The notes: generated by a model not told the origin, from the letters alone. Shown: positions 19,816 to 30,572, counted from the first letter of the stretch. The stretch: DNA of 64,000 nucleotides from Bacillus sp. FSL K6-3431 (GCF_038002605.1 NZ_JBBOCT010000001.1:5208001-5272000), one strand, 5' to 3'. Made by a program: numbers and translations.

Positions 19816-22464
19816 TTGGAAAATAATAATAATATTACGATGCCGACAAAATATGAACCACAAAGAATTGAAAAAGGTAGATATCAGTGGTGGCTTGATG
19901 GAAAGTTTTTCGAAGCGAATAATGATCCAAATAAAAAGCCTTATACAATTGTTATTCCTCCTCCAAACGTAACAGGACGTCTACATCTTGGTCATGCATG
20001 GGATACTGCTTTGCAAGATATTTTAACGAGAATGAAAAGAATGCAAGGTTATGACGTTCTGTGGCTCCCGGGTATGGATCATGCTGGGATAGCTACTCAA
20101 GCTAGAGTGGAAGAAAAGCTACGTGAAGAAGGGATCTCGCGATATGATCTCGGACGTGAAAAGTTTGTGGAAGAAATTTGGAAATGGAAAGCAGAGTATG
20201 CAGATTTTATTCGTCAACAATGGTCAAAACTCGGACTTGGTTTAGATTATTCACGTGAACGTTTTACGCTTGATGAAGGTCTTTCTAAAGCTGTAAGAGA
20301 AGTGTTTGTTACGCTTTATAATAAAAAACTGATTTATAGAGGCGAATATATAATTAATTGGGATCCTGCAACGAAAACAGCTTTATCAGATATTGAAGTA
20401 ATTCATAAAGATGTACAGGGCGCATTTTACCATATGCGTTACCCACTTGCAGACGGTTCTGGCGCGATTGAAGTAGCAACTACAAGACCTGAGACGATGT
20501 TAGGTGATACGGCGGTAGCTGTTCATCCAGATGACGAACGCTACCAACATTTAATTGGCAAAACTGTCATTTTGCCTATCATTGGTCGAGAAATTCCGAT
20601 CGTTGCCGATGACTATGTGGATCAAGACTTTGGTTCAGGTGCAGTGAAAATCACCCCAGCACATGATCCTAATGATTTTGAAATCGGCAATCGCCACAAT
20701 TTAGAGCGAATACTCGTGATGAATGAAGATGGTACGATGAATGAAAATGCTAATAAATATCAAGGGATGGATCGTTTTGAATGTCGGAAACAAATCGTCA
20801 AAGATTTGCAAGAACAAGGGGTACTATTCCAAATTGAAGACCATATGCATTCAGTCGGTCATTCAGAGCGTAGCGGTGCAGTTGTAGAACCGTATTTATC
20901 GACACAATGGTTCGTTAGTATGCAACCACTTGCAGATCAAGCGATTGACTTGCAAAAACAAGAAGAAAAAGTGAATTTTATTCCAGATCGATTTGAGAAA
21001 ACGTATTTACACTGGATGGAAAACATTCATGATTGGTGTATTTCACGTCAGTTATGGTGGGGGCATCGTATACCAGCTTGGTACCATAAAGAGACTGGAG
21101 AAGTGTATGTTGGAAATGTGGCACCTGCGGATGAAGAGAATTGGGAACAGGACAATGATGTGTTGGATACATGGTTTAGTTCCGCATTATGGCCATTTTC
21201 TACGATGGGTTGGCCAGATCTTGATGCGGGAGACTTCCAACGGTATTATCCGAATAATGCTCTTGTAACGGGTTATGATATCATCTCGTTCTGGGTTTCG
21301 AGAATGATTTTCCAAGGCATAGAATTTACAGGCAAGCGGCCTTTTCAAGATGTACTTATTCACGGCCTCATTCGTGCAGAAGATGGACGTAAAATGAGTA
21401 AATCACTTGGAAATGGTATCGACCCAATGGATGTTATTGATCAATATGGAGCTGATTCGCTTCGGTACTTCTTAACAACAGGAAGCTCACCAGGTCAGGA
21501 TCTCAGATTTAGTATGGAAAAAATTGAATCAATCTGGAACTTCGCTAATAAAATTTGGAATGCTTCTCGATTCGCATTATTGAATATGGATGGCCTCGAA
21601 TATAATGAAATTGATCTGTCAGGTGAAAAATCCGTTGCGGATAAATGGATCCTAACACGCCTTAACAACACGATCGACACTGTAACGAAACTTGCAGACA
21701 AATATGAATTTGGAGAAGTTGGCAGAGCTTTATACAATTTCATTTGGGATGAATTATGTGATTGGTATATTGAAATGGCGAAACTTCCATTATATGGGGA
21801 AGATGAAGCGGCTAAAAAGACGACTCGTTCTGTATTGGCATATGTATTAGATAACACGATGCGACTTATCCATCCATTCATGCCTTTCATATCTGAAGAA
21901 ATTTGGCAAAACCTACCGCATGAAGGTGAATCAATTACTGTAGCAGCATGGCCAACAGTAAATGAACAATTTACGGATGAACAAGCTGCAAGTGAAATGA
22001 AACTGTTAATGGATATCATTCGTTCCGTTCGAAATATCCGTGCAGAAGTAAATACACCGATGAGTAAACAGATTAAGTTAATGCTTAAGGCAAAAGATAG
22101 TGAAATATTTACAGTGCTAGAAAAGAATAAACAATTCATCGAGAAATTTTGTAATCCAGAAGAGCTTATTATTTCAACAGACATGAAAACACCGGAAAAA
22201 TCAATGACTGCTGTCGTTACAGGTGTCGAACTATTTCTCCCGCTAGCTGGATTAATTAATATTGATGAGGAAATCAAGCGCCTAGAAAAAGAATGGGATA
22301 AGTGGAATAAAGAAGTCGAACGTGTTCAGAAAAAGTTATCCAATGAAAAGTTTACAAGTAAAGCGCCACAAGCTGTGGTGGAGGAAGAAAGAGTGAAAGA
22401 AAAAGATTATGTAGAAAAGCGTTCGATTGTCGAAGAGCGTATGAATGAGTTGAAAAATATTTAA
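19816..22464 (+). CDS. valS: Valyl-tRNA synthetase
   Basis: Class Ia aminoacyl-tRNA synthetase charging tRNA-Val, with editing. The HIGH-type motif lies in [13 protein letters not shown] (about residues 48-60) and KMSKS at about 526-530. The CP1 editing domain contains [20 protein letters not shown]-terminal coiled coil (about 810-882) is typical for ValRS. Length is 882 residues. The TTG start follows AGGAGGA. It is controlled by the upstream T-box. Repeat element B follows about 75 bp after the stop. Confidence 0.98.
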   Translation: MENNNNITMPTKYEPQRIEKGRYQWWLDGKFFEANNDPNKKPYTIVIPPPNVTGRLHLGHAWDTALQDILTRMKRMQGYDVLWLPGMDHAGIATQARVEEKLREEGISRYDLGREKFVEEIWKWKAEYADFIRQQWSKLGLGLDYSRERFTLDEGLSKAVREVFVTLYNKKLIYRGEYIINWDPATKTALSDIEVIHKDVQGAFYHMRYPLADGSGAIEVATTRPETMLGDTAVAVHPDDERYQHLIGKTVILPIIGREIPIVADDYVDQDFGSGAVKITPAHDPNDFEIGNRHNLERILVMNEDGTMNENANKYQGMDRFECRKQIVKDLQEQGVLFQIEDHMHSVGHSERSGAVVEPYLSTQWFVSMQPLADQAIDLQKQEEKVNFIPDRFEKTYLHWMENIHDWCISRQLWWGHRIPAWYHKETGEVYVGNVAPADEENWEQDNDVLDTWFSSALWPFSTMGWPDLDAGDFQRYYPNNALVTGYDIISFWVSRMIFQGIEFTGKRPFQDVLIHGLIRAEDGRKMSKSLGNGIDPMDVIDQYGADSLRYFLTTGSSPGQDLRFSMEKIESIWNFANKIWNASRFALLNMDGLEYNEIDLSGEKSVADKWILTRLNNTIDTVTKLADKYEFGEVGRALYNFIWDELCDWYIEMAKLPLYGEDEAAKKTTRSVLAYVLDNTMRLIHPFMPFISEEIWQNLPHEGESITVAAWPTVNEQFTDEQAASEMKLLMDIIRSVRNIRAEVNTPMSKQIKLMLKAKDSEIFTVLEKNKQFIEKFCNPEELIISTDMKTPEKSMTAVVTGVELFLPLAGLINIDEEIKRLEKEWDKWNKEVERVQKKLSNEKFTSKAPQAVVEEERVKEKDYVEKRSIVEERMNELKNI

Positions 22465-22538
22465 GTAGCAATTTGAAAAGTGCTTGGCATCTCCCTAATG
22501 AAAAATGAAGGAGGTGTCAGCTCTTTATTTATAGAGGA

Positions 22539-22737
22539 TGTTCAAAAAGTCACCAAATGATAAACTGCGAATTTCTTCGTTGCTCGTTTTTTTCGGTTCT
22601 CACGTATAGGATGGATCTTCTGTTAAGTTCGCTCACGTCCTGTGAGCAACACAGAAGTCAGCACATCCTGTGCAAGTCAGATCCTCAAAACCTTCGCGAC
22701 TCGAACTTCTTGTTTCTAATTTGACACCTTTTGAACA
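22539..22737 (+). repeat. TGTTCAAAAAG-ended palindromic element, copy B
   Basis: About 199 bp. Both ends match copy A. The middle carries an extra insert of two or three small hairpins (cores CTCACGTCCTGTGAG and GCACATCCTGTGC) that copy A lacks. Located between valS and folC. Confidence 0.85.
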
Positions 22738-22793
22738 CGCACTTATAGGAAATTAATTCCCCTTGTATAGGAGGATAACTTTACATTCTGGAG

Positions 22794-24119
22794 GTGTGTA
22801 AACTGTTTCATACATATGATGAATCACTTGAGTGGATTCACTCACGTCTTCGTTTTGGTGTAAAACCAGGCTTGAAAAGAATGGAATACATGCTTGAAAA
22901 ACTAGACCATCCTGAAAACAAGTTAAATGCAGTTCATGTTGGTGGAACAAATGGGAAAGGCTCGACTGTTGCTTATTTGCGTTCAGTATTGATGGAAGCT
23001 GGTTATGAAGTAGGTACATTTACTTCCCCGTATATTGAGCAATTCAATGAAAGAATCAGTTTAAATGGTAAGCCAATTTCAGATAATGAAATAACACATC
23101 TTGTTAATGTTATAAAACCGCTCGCTGATGAATTGGAGGAAACTGAATTCGGGCCGCCAACAGAGTTTGAAATTATTACAGCGATGTCAATTTATTATTT
23201 TGCTGTGATGAATCCCGTGGACTTTTCAATTATGGAAGTTGGACTAGGTGGTCGCTATGATTCGACGAATGTCATCGAGCCACTGGTTTCTGTGATTACG
23301 AATGTAGGTCTAGATCATACGCAAATTTTAGGAAGCACGTTAAAGCAAATTGCTTATGAAAAAGCAGGGATCATAAAACGAAACACACCAGTATTTACAG
23401 CGGTGAAAGATGTAAATGCGCTTCATGTACTCCAAGCGGAAGCTACTGAACAACAAGCTGAATTATTTCAAATTAATAAGGACTTCTTTGTCAAAGACAT
23501 CATATCAACAGAACATGCGGAAAACTTTACGTTTACATCAGGCTCGACAACAATGGAAAATCTTGAAATTAATTTATTAGGACATCATCAGACCGAAAAT
23601 GCTTCAGGTGCTATCGCGACATTATTTTGGCTAAAGGATAATAGAAAAGTAAATCTAGACGAAGCAATCATTAGATCTGGTTTAATAAAAGCGTACTGGC
23701 CGGGAAGAATGGAAATTCTACATACTGAGCCGGTCATATTAATCGATGGTGCACATAATCCAGAAGGGCTTAGGGCGTTATCTGCAGCACTTGACAACAG
23801 ATATCTTGGTAAAAATATAAAAGTTATATTTGCTGCACTGAAGGACAAAGATTTAACGGAAATGTTTTCGGTCTTTAATAATATGAACGTAGAATTACAT
23901 GTAACACAATTTGACTTTCCTAGAGCTGCTTCCGCAGAGGAGCTAAAGGCCATGAGTGGAAATCATGTCATAAAGGCACATGTAGAATGGCGAGCGTTAA
24001 TTAAAGAACAAATAAATAGTATGCAGTCAAATGAGGTCCTCGTCATCACGGGCTCATTATATTTCATTTCTTTAGTTAGGCCTTTCCTATTAAAGAAATT
24101 AAAGAACGATATAATATAA
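22794..24119 (+). CDS. folC: Folylpolyglutamate / dihydrofolate synthase
   Basis: Adds glutamate to folates, using a Mur-ligase fold. The ATP loop is GTNGKGST at about 51-58. The folate-loop region (GTFTSPYIEQFNERI), the metal-binding GLGGRYDSTN and the DGAHNPEG motif in the C-terminal domain are all present. The first in-frame GTG (22794) lies inside the apparent ribosome binding site CTGGAGGTG. An in-frame CTG at 22803 (L-F-H-T) is ideally spaced 8 bases from it, so translation may really begin with CTG. About 438-441 residues, normal for the family. Confidence 0.93.
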   Translation: MCKLFHTYDESLEWIHSRLRFGVKPGLKRMEYMLEKLDHPENKLNAVHVGGTNGKGSTVAYLRSVLMEAGYEVGTFTSPYIEQFNERISLNGKPISDNEITHLVNVIKPLADELEETEFGPPTEFEIITAMSIYYFAVMNPVDFSIMEVGLGGRYDSTNVIEPLVSVITNVGLDHTQILGSTLKQIAYEKAGIIKRNTPVFTAVKDVNALHVLQAEATEQQAELFQINKDFFVKDIISTEHAENFTFTSGSTTMENLEINLLGHHQTENASGAIATLFWLKDNRKVNLDEAIIRSGLIKAYWPGRMEILHTEPVILIDGAHNPEGLRALSAALDNRYLGKNIKVIFAALKDKDLTEMFSVFNNMNVELHVTQFDFPRAASAEELKAMSGNHVIKAHVEWRALIKEQINSMQSNEVLVITGSLYFISLVRPFLLKKLKNDII

Positions 24120-24157
24120 AAACGGAAAATGCTGGTATTTAGTAGAATATGACGATA

Positions 24158-24207
24158 AAATATACTTATGATGAATTATTGTCTCATCGTAAGTATATTT
24201 ATTTTTA
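24158..24207 (+). terminator. Long-stem terminator after folC
   Basis: Arms of 17 bp (24158-24174 with 24184-24200) match at 16 of 17 positions around a 9-nt loop, followed by a T-rich tail. It lies just before comC. Confidence 0.75.
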
Positions 24208-24225
24208 TGAAAGGATTACCCTCCT

Positions 24226-24972
24226 ATGAAACTAATCATTTTCCTCTATGCTCTCCTCCTCGGTTCCTTTTTTAATGTTGTAGGGCTAAGGGTCCCGATA
24301 AAAGAATCTATTGTTTATCCGGGCTCCGCTTGTCCTAAGTGTCACAAAACATTGACATGCAAGGAACTCATTCCCGTTCTATCTTATGTATTTCAACTTG
24401 GCAAATGCCGTCAGTGTAAGCATCAAATAACTTTACTTTATCCTATCATGGAACTAGCTACTGCCTGTTTATTTGTCTTTGCTTACGCAAAAATCGGCTG
24501 GACGTTTGAGCTTTTGATTGCCTGGACATTTATTTCTTTACTTATGATTATTTCTGTTTCAGATCTTACGTATTTGATTATTCCTGATAAGGTTTTACTT
24601 GTTTTTGCAGCTATTATTTTAGTAGAACGATTGATTCAGCCACTAACTCCGTGGTGGGATTCAATTCTTGGCTCCGCTATTATTTTTATAATTTTAATGG
24701 GTATCACGATCATTAGTAAAGGTGGTTTAGGTGGAGGAGATATAAAACTATATGCAGTTTTGGGACTTGTACTTGGGGTGAAATTAGTTTTGTTATCTTT
24801 CTTTTTTGCTAACTTAATAGGAGCAGTCATTGGTGTATTAGGGATAGCACTTGGTCTAGTAGAAAGAAGAAAGCCTATTCCATTTGGTCCATTTATCGCG
24901 CTTGGAATGCTGATCGTATATTTTTACAACGAACAGATCTTATCATGGTATTATTCGCTTCTATCATTTTAA
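24226..24972 (+). CDS. comC: ComC, type IV prepilin peptidase for competence pilins
   Basis: Membrane aspartyl protease that cleaves and N-methylates ComG prepilins for DNA uptake. A cytoplasmic zinc-type loop carries two CxxC pairs (C36, C39, C61, C64). Catalytic aspartates are D113 (VSDLTYLIIPD) and D172 (GGGDIK). About seven further hydrophobic helices follow. Length is 248 residues. Its place between folC and spoIIB matches B. subtilis. I could not identify a convincing ComK box. Confidence 0.94.
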   Translation: MKLIIFLYALLLGSFFNVVGLRVPIKESIVYPGSACPKCHKTLTCKELIPVLSYVFQLGKCRQCKHQITLLYPIMELATACLFVFAYAKIGWTFELLIAWTFISLLMIISVSDLTYLIIPDKVLLVFAAIILVERLIQPLTPWWDSILGSAIIFIILMGITIISKGGLGGGDIKLYAVLGLVLGVKLVLLSFFFANLIGAVIGVLGIALGLVERRKPIPFGPFIALGMLIVYFYNEQILSWYYSLLSF

Positions 24973-25201
24973 CAAGTACTAGGTATAAACAATTCTTCTT
25001 GAATGGAAATATAAGTATACTTGCCAGTAAGTAAGAGTATTTTTAGTGTCTAGCATAAGCGTTTTTCTTTTAATTCTGCAAATAAATACAAATGATAAAA
25101 AATATGACGAAAACCTTTTTAGATGAGACGACAAATGTCTTGTCTATTTTTTTTCTACCTATGGTAGCATTAAGCAAACTTGCAAGTGGAGGCTGATATG
25201 C

Positions 25202-26218
25202 ATGGACAAGAAGCACAAGACACAGCAACCAGCTATCAAAATAAAAATCAACGGAGAAGAAAGACCATTTGAGGAAGAAGTTATTGTTAATAATTGGCAA
25301 ACAGCAGTAGAAGAAACATCTGCAGCAGCAGATAAAACGCTAGAAGAAGAAAATTTTGATTGGGTACTTCCTGAAGTGGAATACAATGAAGTTTCTGAGT
25401 TTCAAAAGGTGAATTATTTCCCGAGCAAAAATAAAAAGTATACTTCAAGGGGAAGGAAGTCCGCACCACTGGCCACGCTAATATTATCTATTTTTCTTGC
25501 GGTAGCGGTAGGTTTATTGTTAGGAACATTTCTTTTGAAGATGGTTATGAATCCAGATGATCAGGCCGCAGCCTTAGATGATAGCTCTATAACAGCACCA
25601 ATCGTTTTAAAGGAAGAAACAAATAAACTAGCTGAAGTTCCATACACAGCGGAGCTACCTGCTTTTACAGCTGCAGTTATACAAGGTGATGTTTTTTCGA
25701 ACAAAGAAGCAGCTGATAATAGAGCATCTGAATATGATGCTCAAGGATATGCTTCAACGATAATGGAAAAAGACGGGAAGCATTATGTATTTATCGGTAT
25801 TGCTTCCGCTATTGGCGAAGCGAAAGCATGGGAAGCCAACTTGAAAGAAAATGGGTTAAATGTTTGGGCAAAAGAGTTGCAAATTGGAAGTGTGAAAATA
25901 CCATTCACATCAAAGGAAGAAGCAACATTGTTTGCCTCGGAAGGAAAGTTATTTCAATTGCTTGCCAATGAAGCAATAAGTGGAATGAATACTGGCAAGG
26001 TTAATGATGCGAACATAACAGCAATAGGTAAGACGTTAGAAATGAAAGAAGAAACGCGCTCCAAGGAAGGTGTGGCATTCGAACTCTATAATAAGTTGTA
26101 TGGCTCCTATGAAGGGCTTAAAGGGTTTCAATCTAACAATGGTGATAAGGCGTTATTAAAGAAAGTCCAACAGAACTTACTAGACTACATAAAATTATAT
26201 GAAGGAGCCCGTCGATAA
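25202..26218 (+). CDS. spoIIB: SpoIIB-like sporulation protein with SPOR domain
   Basis: In B. subtilis SpoIIB localises to the septum and helps septal peptidoglycan thinning and engulfment. Here there is a cytoplasmic N-terminus of about 90 residues, one membrane helix (LATLILSIFLAVAVGLLLGTF, about 93-115) and an extracytoplasmic SPOR-like domain (about 155-225). The C-terminal region is variable. Length is 338 residues. ATG follows AGTGGAGGCTGAT. Synteny with comC and maf supports the name; sequence conservation of this family is low. Confidence 0.85.
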   Translation: MDKKHKTQQPAIKIKINGEERPFEEEVIVNNWQTAVEETSAAADKTLEEENFDWVLPEVEYNEVSEFQKVNYFPSKNKKYTSRGRKSAPLATLILSIFLAVAVGLLLGTFLLKMVMNPDDQAAALDDSSITAPIVLKEETNKLAEVPYTAELPAFTAAVIQGDVFSNKEAADNRASEYDAQGYASTIMEKDGKHYVFIGIASAIGEAKAWEANLKENGLNVWAKELQIGSVKIPFTSKEEATLFASEGKLFQLLANEAISGMNTGKVNDANITAIGKTLEMKEETRSKEGVAFELYNKLYGSYEGLKGFQSNNGDKALLKKVQQNLLDYIKLYEGARR

Positions 26219-26245
26219 CATAAATACATGGCGGGCTTGTCTTTT
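26206..26245 (+). terminator. Terminator overlapping the end of spoIIB
   Basis: AGCCCGTC pairs with GGCGGGCT (one G-T pair), followed by a T-rich tract. Confidence 0.6.
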
Positions 26246-26249
26246 CTAG

Positions 26250-26279
26250 TTGTTCCATTCAATACTATTTGATATGATA
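26250..26279 (+). promoter_or_regulatory. Possible sigma-A promoter of maf
   Basis: TTGTTC (26250-26255), an 18-bp spacer and TATGAT (26274-26279). The -10 box abuts the upstream ATG at 26281, which argues against that ATG as the translation start. Confidence 0.4.
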
Positions 26280-26319
26280 TATGAGTATCTCCCGATCTAT
26301 AGAAAGGCAGGAATATGAA

Positions 26320-26898
26320 ATGCCACACCCACATCTCATACTAGCTTCATCATCACCTCGAAGGAAAGATCTACTTGAGAAACTATCCTTCCCGTTTACC
26401 ACTTACTCACCAAATGTAGACGAATCCGTCTCAAAGGAATTATCGCCAAGTGAGATTGTTTCCATTCTCGCTTTACGAAAAGCCAATAATATAGCCCTGA
26501 AATTTCCACAAGCCTATATAATTGGCTCGGACACTATTGTTGTTTGTGATGGAATTGTACTTGGCAAACCCCAATGTAGAGAAGAGGGGGAGCAAATGCT
26601 CAAGCAATTATCTGGGCGAACACATTCCGTTTATACTGGCGTTGCTGTTGTAAATACCAATGAGACGAAAGTTTTTTATGATAAAACGGATGTGGAATTT
26701 TGGGAACTGTCAACGACATTAATAAACCAATATTTGGACAGTGGTGAGCCATTTGACAAAGCAGGTGCCTACGGAATTCAAGGCTACGGCGCTTTACTTG
26801 TAAAATCGATAATTGGAGATTACTACTCTGTCGTAGGGCTACCAATTTCTCGCTTATCACGTATATTGTTGGAAATGGGGTTAACTCACCCGAAATGA
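26320..26898 (+). CDS. maf: Maf family nucleotide pyrophosphatase (dTTP/UTP type)
   Basis: Maf proteins hydrolyse non-canonical or excess nucleotides; overexpression in B. subtilis blocks septation. The N-terminal motif LILASSSPRRKDLL, GSDTIVVCDG, the lysine in LGKP and the DKAGAYGIQG stretch are the family signatures. 192 residues from ATG 26320, which follows AGGCAGGAAT. The longer frame from 26281 has no ribosome binding site and starts at a promoter -10. Repeat element C begins 22 bp after the stop. Confidence 0.94.
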   Translation: MPHPHLILASSSPRRKDLLEKLSFPFTTYSPNVDESVSKELSPSEIVSILALRKANNIALKFPQAYIIGSDTIVVCDGIVLGKPQCREEGEQMLKQLSGRTHSVYTGVAVVNTNETKVFYDKTDVEFWELSTTLINQYLDSGEPFDKAGAYGIQGYGALLVKSIIGDYYSVVGLPISRLSRILLEMGLTHPK

Positions 26899-26920
26899 AG
26901 CATCCCTTTATAAAAGAGGA

Positions 26921-27180
26921 TGTTCAAAAAGTCACCAAATGATAAACGGCGCATTTCTTCATTGCTAATTAGGTACTTCTATTAAGGAAAAGGATCCTCT
27001 TTTAAGTAAAAGTGGAACCTCTGTTAAGATCGCTCACGTCCTGTAAGCAAAATAGAGGTCAGCACGTCGTGTGCAAGTACGTCCTGTGAGCAACACAGAA
27101 GTCTGCACATCCTGTGCAAGTCCGATCCTCAAAACCTTCTCCTCGAACTTCTTGTTTCTAATTTGGCACCTTTTTGAACA
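26921..27180 (+). repeat. TGTTCAAAAAG-ended palindromic element, copy C
   Basis: The longest copy, 260 bp. Its ends match copy A. The middle holds at least three CACGTCCTGTG-type hairpin modules, two arranged as near-direct repeats. It fills the maf-radC gap. Confidence 0.85.
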
Positions 27181-27202
27181 CCACTAAAAGGGAGAGAAAT
27201 AT

Positions 27203-27892
27203 ATGAAAGCGGAAACACTTATGATTCGTGACTTTCCAGTGGATGAACGTCCACGCGAGCGATTGATCAATAATGGTGCAGAAAGTTTGTCCAATCAAGA
27301 ATTGCTTGCTATTTTACTAAGAACTGGCACAAAGGCGGAATCAGTTATTCAGTTGTCAAATAGATTACTTACACAGTTTGGTGGTCTTATGTGGCTAAAG
27401 GATGCTGCCTTGGAGGAGATGACTGATTTAAAAGGGATCGGTGAAGCAAAAGCAGTGCAAATTGCCGCTGCAGTTGAATTAGGAAGAAGAATAAGTAACC
27501 TCTCATACGATGACCGCTATGTAATCCGCAGCCCGGAAGATGGGGCAAATTATGTGATGAATGATATGAGATTCTTAACACAGGAGCATTTCGTGTGCCT
27601 CTATTTAAACACCAAAAATCAAGTGATTCATCGTCAAACTGTCTTCATCGGTAGCTTAAATGCAAGCATAGTCCACCCTCGCGAAGTATTCAAAGAAGCT
27701 TTTCGCCGCTCAGCCGCCTCTATTATCTGTTTCCATAATCATCCATCCGGAGACCCTGCCCCATCTAAAGAAGATATCAACGTAACAAAACGACTTGTGG
27801 AGTGTGGAAAAATGATTGGGATTGAAATCCTTGATCATTTGATCATTGGCGACAAAAAATATGTTAGTATGAAAGAAAAAGGGTATATGTGA
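27203..27892 (+). CDS. radC: RadC family protein (JAB/MPN metalloprotease-like)
   Basis: An N-terminal helix-hairpin-helix region (about 1-95, with LKGIGEAKAVQIAAA) is followed by a JAB1/MPN domain with the metal motif H178-x-H180-x7-S188-x2-D191. Length is 229 residues. The biochemical role is unsettled; the historical DNA-repair name came from a misassigned mutation. ATG follows GGGAGAGAAA. It sits between maf and mreB as in B. subtilis (ysxA). Confidence 0.94.
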   Translation: MKAETLMIRDFPVDERPRERLINNGAESLSNQELLAILLRTGTKAESVIQLSNRLLTQFGGLMWLKDAALEEMTDLKGIGEAKAVQIAAAVELGRRISNLSYDDRYVIRSPEDGANYVMNDMRFLTQEHFVCLYLNTKNQVIHRQTVFIGSLNASIVHPREVFKEAFRRSAASIICFHNHPSGDPAPSKEDINVTKRLVECGKMIGIEILDHLIIGDKKYVSMKEKGYM

Positions 27893-28077
27893 CACTATGA
27901 TTTTACAAAGTCTTACGTTATAATTGGAAGTGTGATTTTTTTTGCAGAAATTAATGTATAATAACACGAGTACGCTACAACAGTGAGGATAATCATATAG
28001 AAGAATATAAAAGTTTATGTGAAACGACTTAATTAAATGAAGTATGGCATTTGGGATCAGAGAGGGAGATACAAATA

Positions 28078-29100
28078 ATGTTTGGATTTGGGACGAAAGA
28101 CTTAGGTATAGATTTAGGCACTGCCAATACATTGGTTTTTATAAAAGGGAAAGGTATCGTTCTACGTGAGCCTTCTGTAGTGGCTTTGCATACTGATACA
28201 AAAAAAATCGTTGCTGTGGGTAATGATGCAAAGAATATGATAGGACGTACACCGGGTAATATCGTTGCATTGCGCCCTATGAAAGATGGAGTTATAGCAG
28301 ATTATGAAACAACTGCATCGATGATGAAGTATTACATAAAACATGCGGCAAAAGGTAAAGGCGGTTTTGGTGGAAAGCCTTATGTTATGGTATGTGTACC
28401 CTCGGGAATTACAGCAGTGGAACAGAGGGCTGTCTTAGATGCAACAAGAGAAGCAGGAGCTCGTGATGCATATCCTATCGAAGAACCCTTTGCGGCAGCA
28501 ATTGGAGCAAACTTACCTGTATGGGAACCTACAGGAAGCATGGTAGTAGATATTGGTGGGGGAACAACTGAAGTTGCAGTCATCTCGTTAGGTGGAATTG
28601 TGACAAGTGTATCGATTCGGACCGCTGGCGATAACTTTGATGAATCGATTGTTGCTTATATTAGAAAAACGTACAATTTATTAATTGGTGACCGAACTGC
28701 CGAAGCGATTAAAGTGGAGGTCGGATCTGCAGGAGATACAGAAGGAATTGCGCCAATGGAAATTCGGGGCCGCGATTTACTGACCGGATTACCGAAAACG
28801 ATGGAAATAACATCTAAGGAAATTTCAGGCGCATTACGTGATACGGTTAATACGATTATTGATGCGGTGAAAACTACGCTTGAAAGAACTCCTCCAGAAC
28901 TTGCAGCGGATATTATGGACAGAGGAATCGTATTGACTGGCGGTGGAGCATTGTTGCACAATTTGGACAAGGTAATTAGTGAAGAAACACAAATGCCTGT
29001 ATTAATTGCTGAAGAACCACTTGATTGTGTGGCAATTGGAACGGGAATGGCATTGGAACATATAGATCTATTCAAAAATAAAGCAAGAGATTCTCGATAA
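28078..29100 (+). CDS. mreB: MreB, actin-like cell-shape protein
   Basis: Forms membrane-associated filaments that direct lateral wall synthesis. Actin-fold motifs are present: phosphate-1 [13 protein letters not shown] at the N-terminus, phosphate-2 [15 protein letters not shown] and the adenosine motif [10 protein letters not shown]. 340 residues from ATG 28078, the family's usual MFGFG start, preceded by AGAGGGAGAT. Two TATAAT boxes lie upstream (27919 and 27957), but neither has a good -35. A hairpin (TGGCGTC/GACGCCA) without a strong T run follows the stop. Confidence 0.97.
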   Translation: MFGFGTKDLGIDLGTANTLVFIKGKGIVLREPSVVALHTDTKKIVAVGNDAKNMIGRTPGNIVALRPMKDGVIADYETTASMMKYYIKHAAKGKGGFGGKPYVMVCVPSGITAVEQRAVLDATREAGARDAYPIEEPFAAAIGANLPVWEPTGSMVVDIGGGTTEVAVISLGGIVTSVSIRTAGDNFDESIVAYIRKTYNLLIGDRTAEAIKVEVGSAGDTEGIAPMEIRGRDLLTGLPKTMEITSKEISGALRDTVNTIIDAVKTTLERTPPELAADIMDRGIVLTGGGALLHNLDKVISEETQMPVLIAEEPLDCVAIGTGMALEHIDLFKNKARDSR

Positions 29101-29193
29101 AATACCTGATGGCGTCTAAATTCATTCGGACGCCATTCATTTATACAGCTATTAAAGCAGCTGTCGGTTAATCAGAAATTAGAGGTGGAAATG

Positions 29194-30048
29194 ATGCCGC
29201 ATTTTTTTCTTAATAAACGTCTGATTATCCTGCTTGTCAGCATTATTATTCTTGTGTCATTAATCGGATTTTCATTACGTGATCGAGACAATATTTCTCG
29301 ACCTGAGCAATTTATTAAGGATGTTGTAGGATTTGGCCATTCACTTGTATCAAAACCTGCACAAGGAATTGCAAGTGCATTAACGAATGTGGAAGATCTG
29401 AAAAATACATACACAGAAAATAAAAAATTGAAAGCACGATTAGAAGGGCTGGCAAAGCTTGAACAGGAAATATCAGATTTAAAAAGAGACAATGATGAAC
29501 TAAGAGATATAGTAGGGAAGACGGATGATTTGCGTGATTTTACAGCCATTCAAGCAACTTTGATTAGTCGTTCTCCTGATCTATGGTATGACAAAATTAT
29601 GATAAATAAAGGTAGTAAAAGTGGAGTTAAACCTGATATGGCTGTGATTACAGCAAAAGGCTTAATTGGTAAGGTAATTGATACTTCAGAAATGACTGCA
29701 ACAATAGAATTATTGAGTTCGGACAACACTAAAAACCGAGTTTCGGCGCTAATACAAGGAAAAAATGAGGTTTTTGGTCTAATTGATGGGTATGATCGCG
29801 AAAAGAAGCTACTAATAATGAAGGATTTACCTATTGATCAAGAAATCAAAAAAGGGCAAAATATTATTACCTCAGGTCTAGGAGGCGTCTTTCCAAAAGG
29901 CCAGGATATTGGAAAAGTCAAAGAACTTCGTGTAGATCAGTATGGCTTAACACAAATAGCATATGTGGAACCTTCAGCAGATTTTTATGGATTTGAGCAT
30001 GTAATGGTTATTGTCCGTCCTGAAGACGGGAAAAAGGAGGGAGAATGA
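29194..30048 (+). CDS. mreC: MreC, cell-shape scaffold protein
   Basis: Bitopic membrane protein linking MreB to wall synthases. One transmembrane helix lies near the N-terminus (LIILLVSIIILVSLIGFSL). A coiled coil (about 65-110, NTYTENKKLKARLEG and LKRDNDELRDIV) leads to the beta-barrel domain containing TINKGSKSG-like and GLIGKV elements. About 284 residues. AGAGGTGG best fits the second of two adjacent ATGs (29194). It overlaps mreD. Confidence 0.95.
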   Translation: MPHFFLNKRLIILLVSIIILVSLIGFSLRDRDNISRPEQFIKDVVGFGHSLVSKPAQGIASALTNVEDLKNTYTENKKLKARLEGLAKLEQEISDLKRDNDELRDIVGKTDDLRDFTAIQATLISRSPDLWYDKIMINKGSKSGVKPDMAVITAKGLIGKVIDTSEMTATIELLSSDNTKNRVSALIQGKNEVFGLIDGYDREKKLLIMKDLPIDQEIKKGQNIITSGLGGVFPKGQDIGKVKELRVDQYGLTQIAYVEPSADFYGFEHVMVIVRPEDGKKEGE

Positions 30049-30572
30049 TGAAGCGCATTATTCTTCCTTTACTTTTAACGCTAGCATTCTATTTAGAAAG
30101 TATTTTTGTAGACTTATTACCTCCGGAAGCATTTGGCGGAGAAAGAATTGTTGTACCTCATTTTTTACTTATTTTGTTAATTATAATGGGGATTTATTAT
30201 GTACGCAATCATGCGCTTCTATATGCAGCGCTATTCGGTTTGCTATTTGATGTTTATTATACGGAGATAATAGGCATATACTTGTTTTTGTTTCCAATAT
30301 CCGTTTATCTTGCTTCAAAAATGATGAGGATTTTGCATATCAATATATTTACAACAGCGATCGTCTTAATGATTCAAATCGCTTTTGTCGAAATACTTGT
30401 CTACATATTCAATGTATTTGTTTTTTCGGTAAGCATAATACCAAGCGACTTTGCGACAACTAGACTGTTACCAACGCTTATATTAAACATTGCTTGTTTT
30501 ATTTTAATATTTTTCCCATTTTCACGATTTCTGCTAAATAAGAAAAAAATAATAGTCGATGAATTATCATAA
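30048..30572 (+). CDS. mreD: MreD, multi-pass membrane cell-shape protein
   Basis: 174 residues with about five transmembrane helices, beginning MKRIILPLLLTLAFYLES and including the family pattern LFGLLFDVYYTEIIGIYLFLFP. GGAGG at 30036-30040 is best spaced for ATG 30048; ATG 30045 is also possible. Translation is coupled to mreC through overlapping start and stop codons. A gap of about 200 bp then separates it from minC. Confidence 0.93.
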   Translation: MKRIILPLLLTLAFYLESIFVDLLPPEAFGGERIVVPHFLLILLIIMGIYYVRNHALLYAALFGLLFDVYYTEIIGIYLFLFPISVYLASKMMRILHINIFTTAIVLMIQIAFVEILVYIFNVFVFSVSIIPSDFATTRLLPTLILNIACFILIFFPFSRFLLNKKKIIVDELS

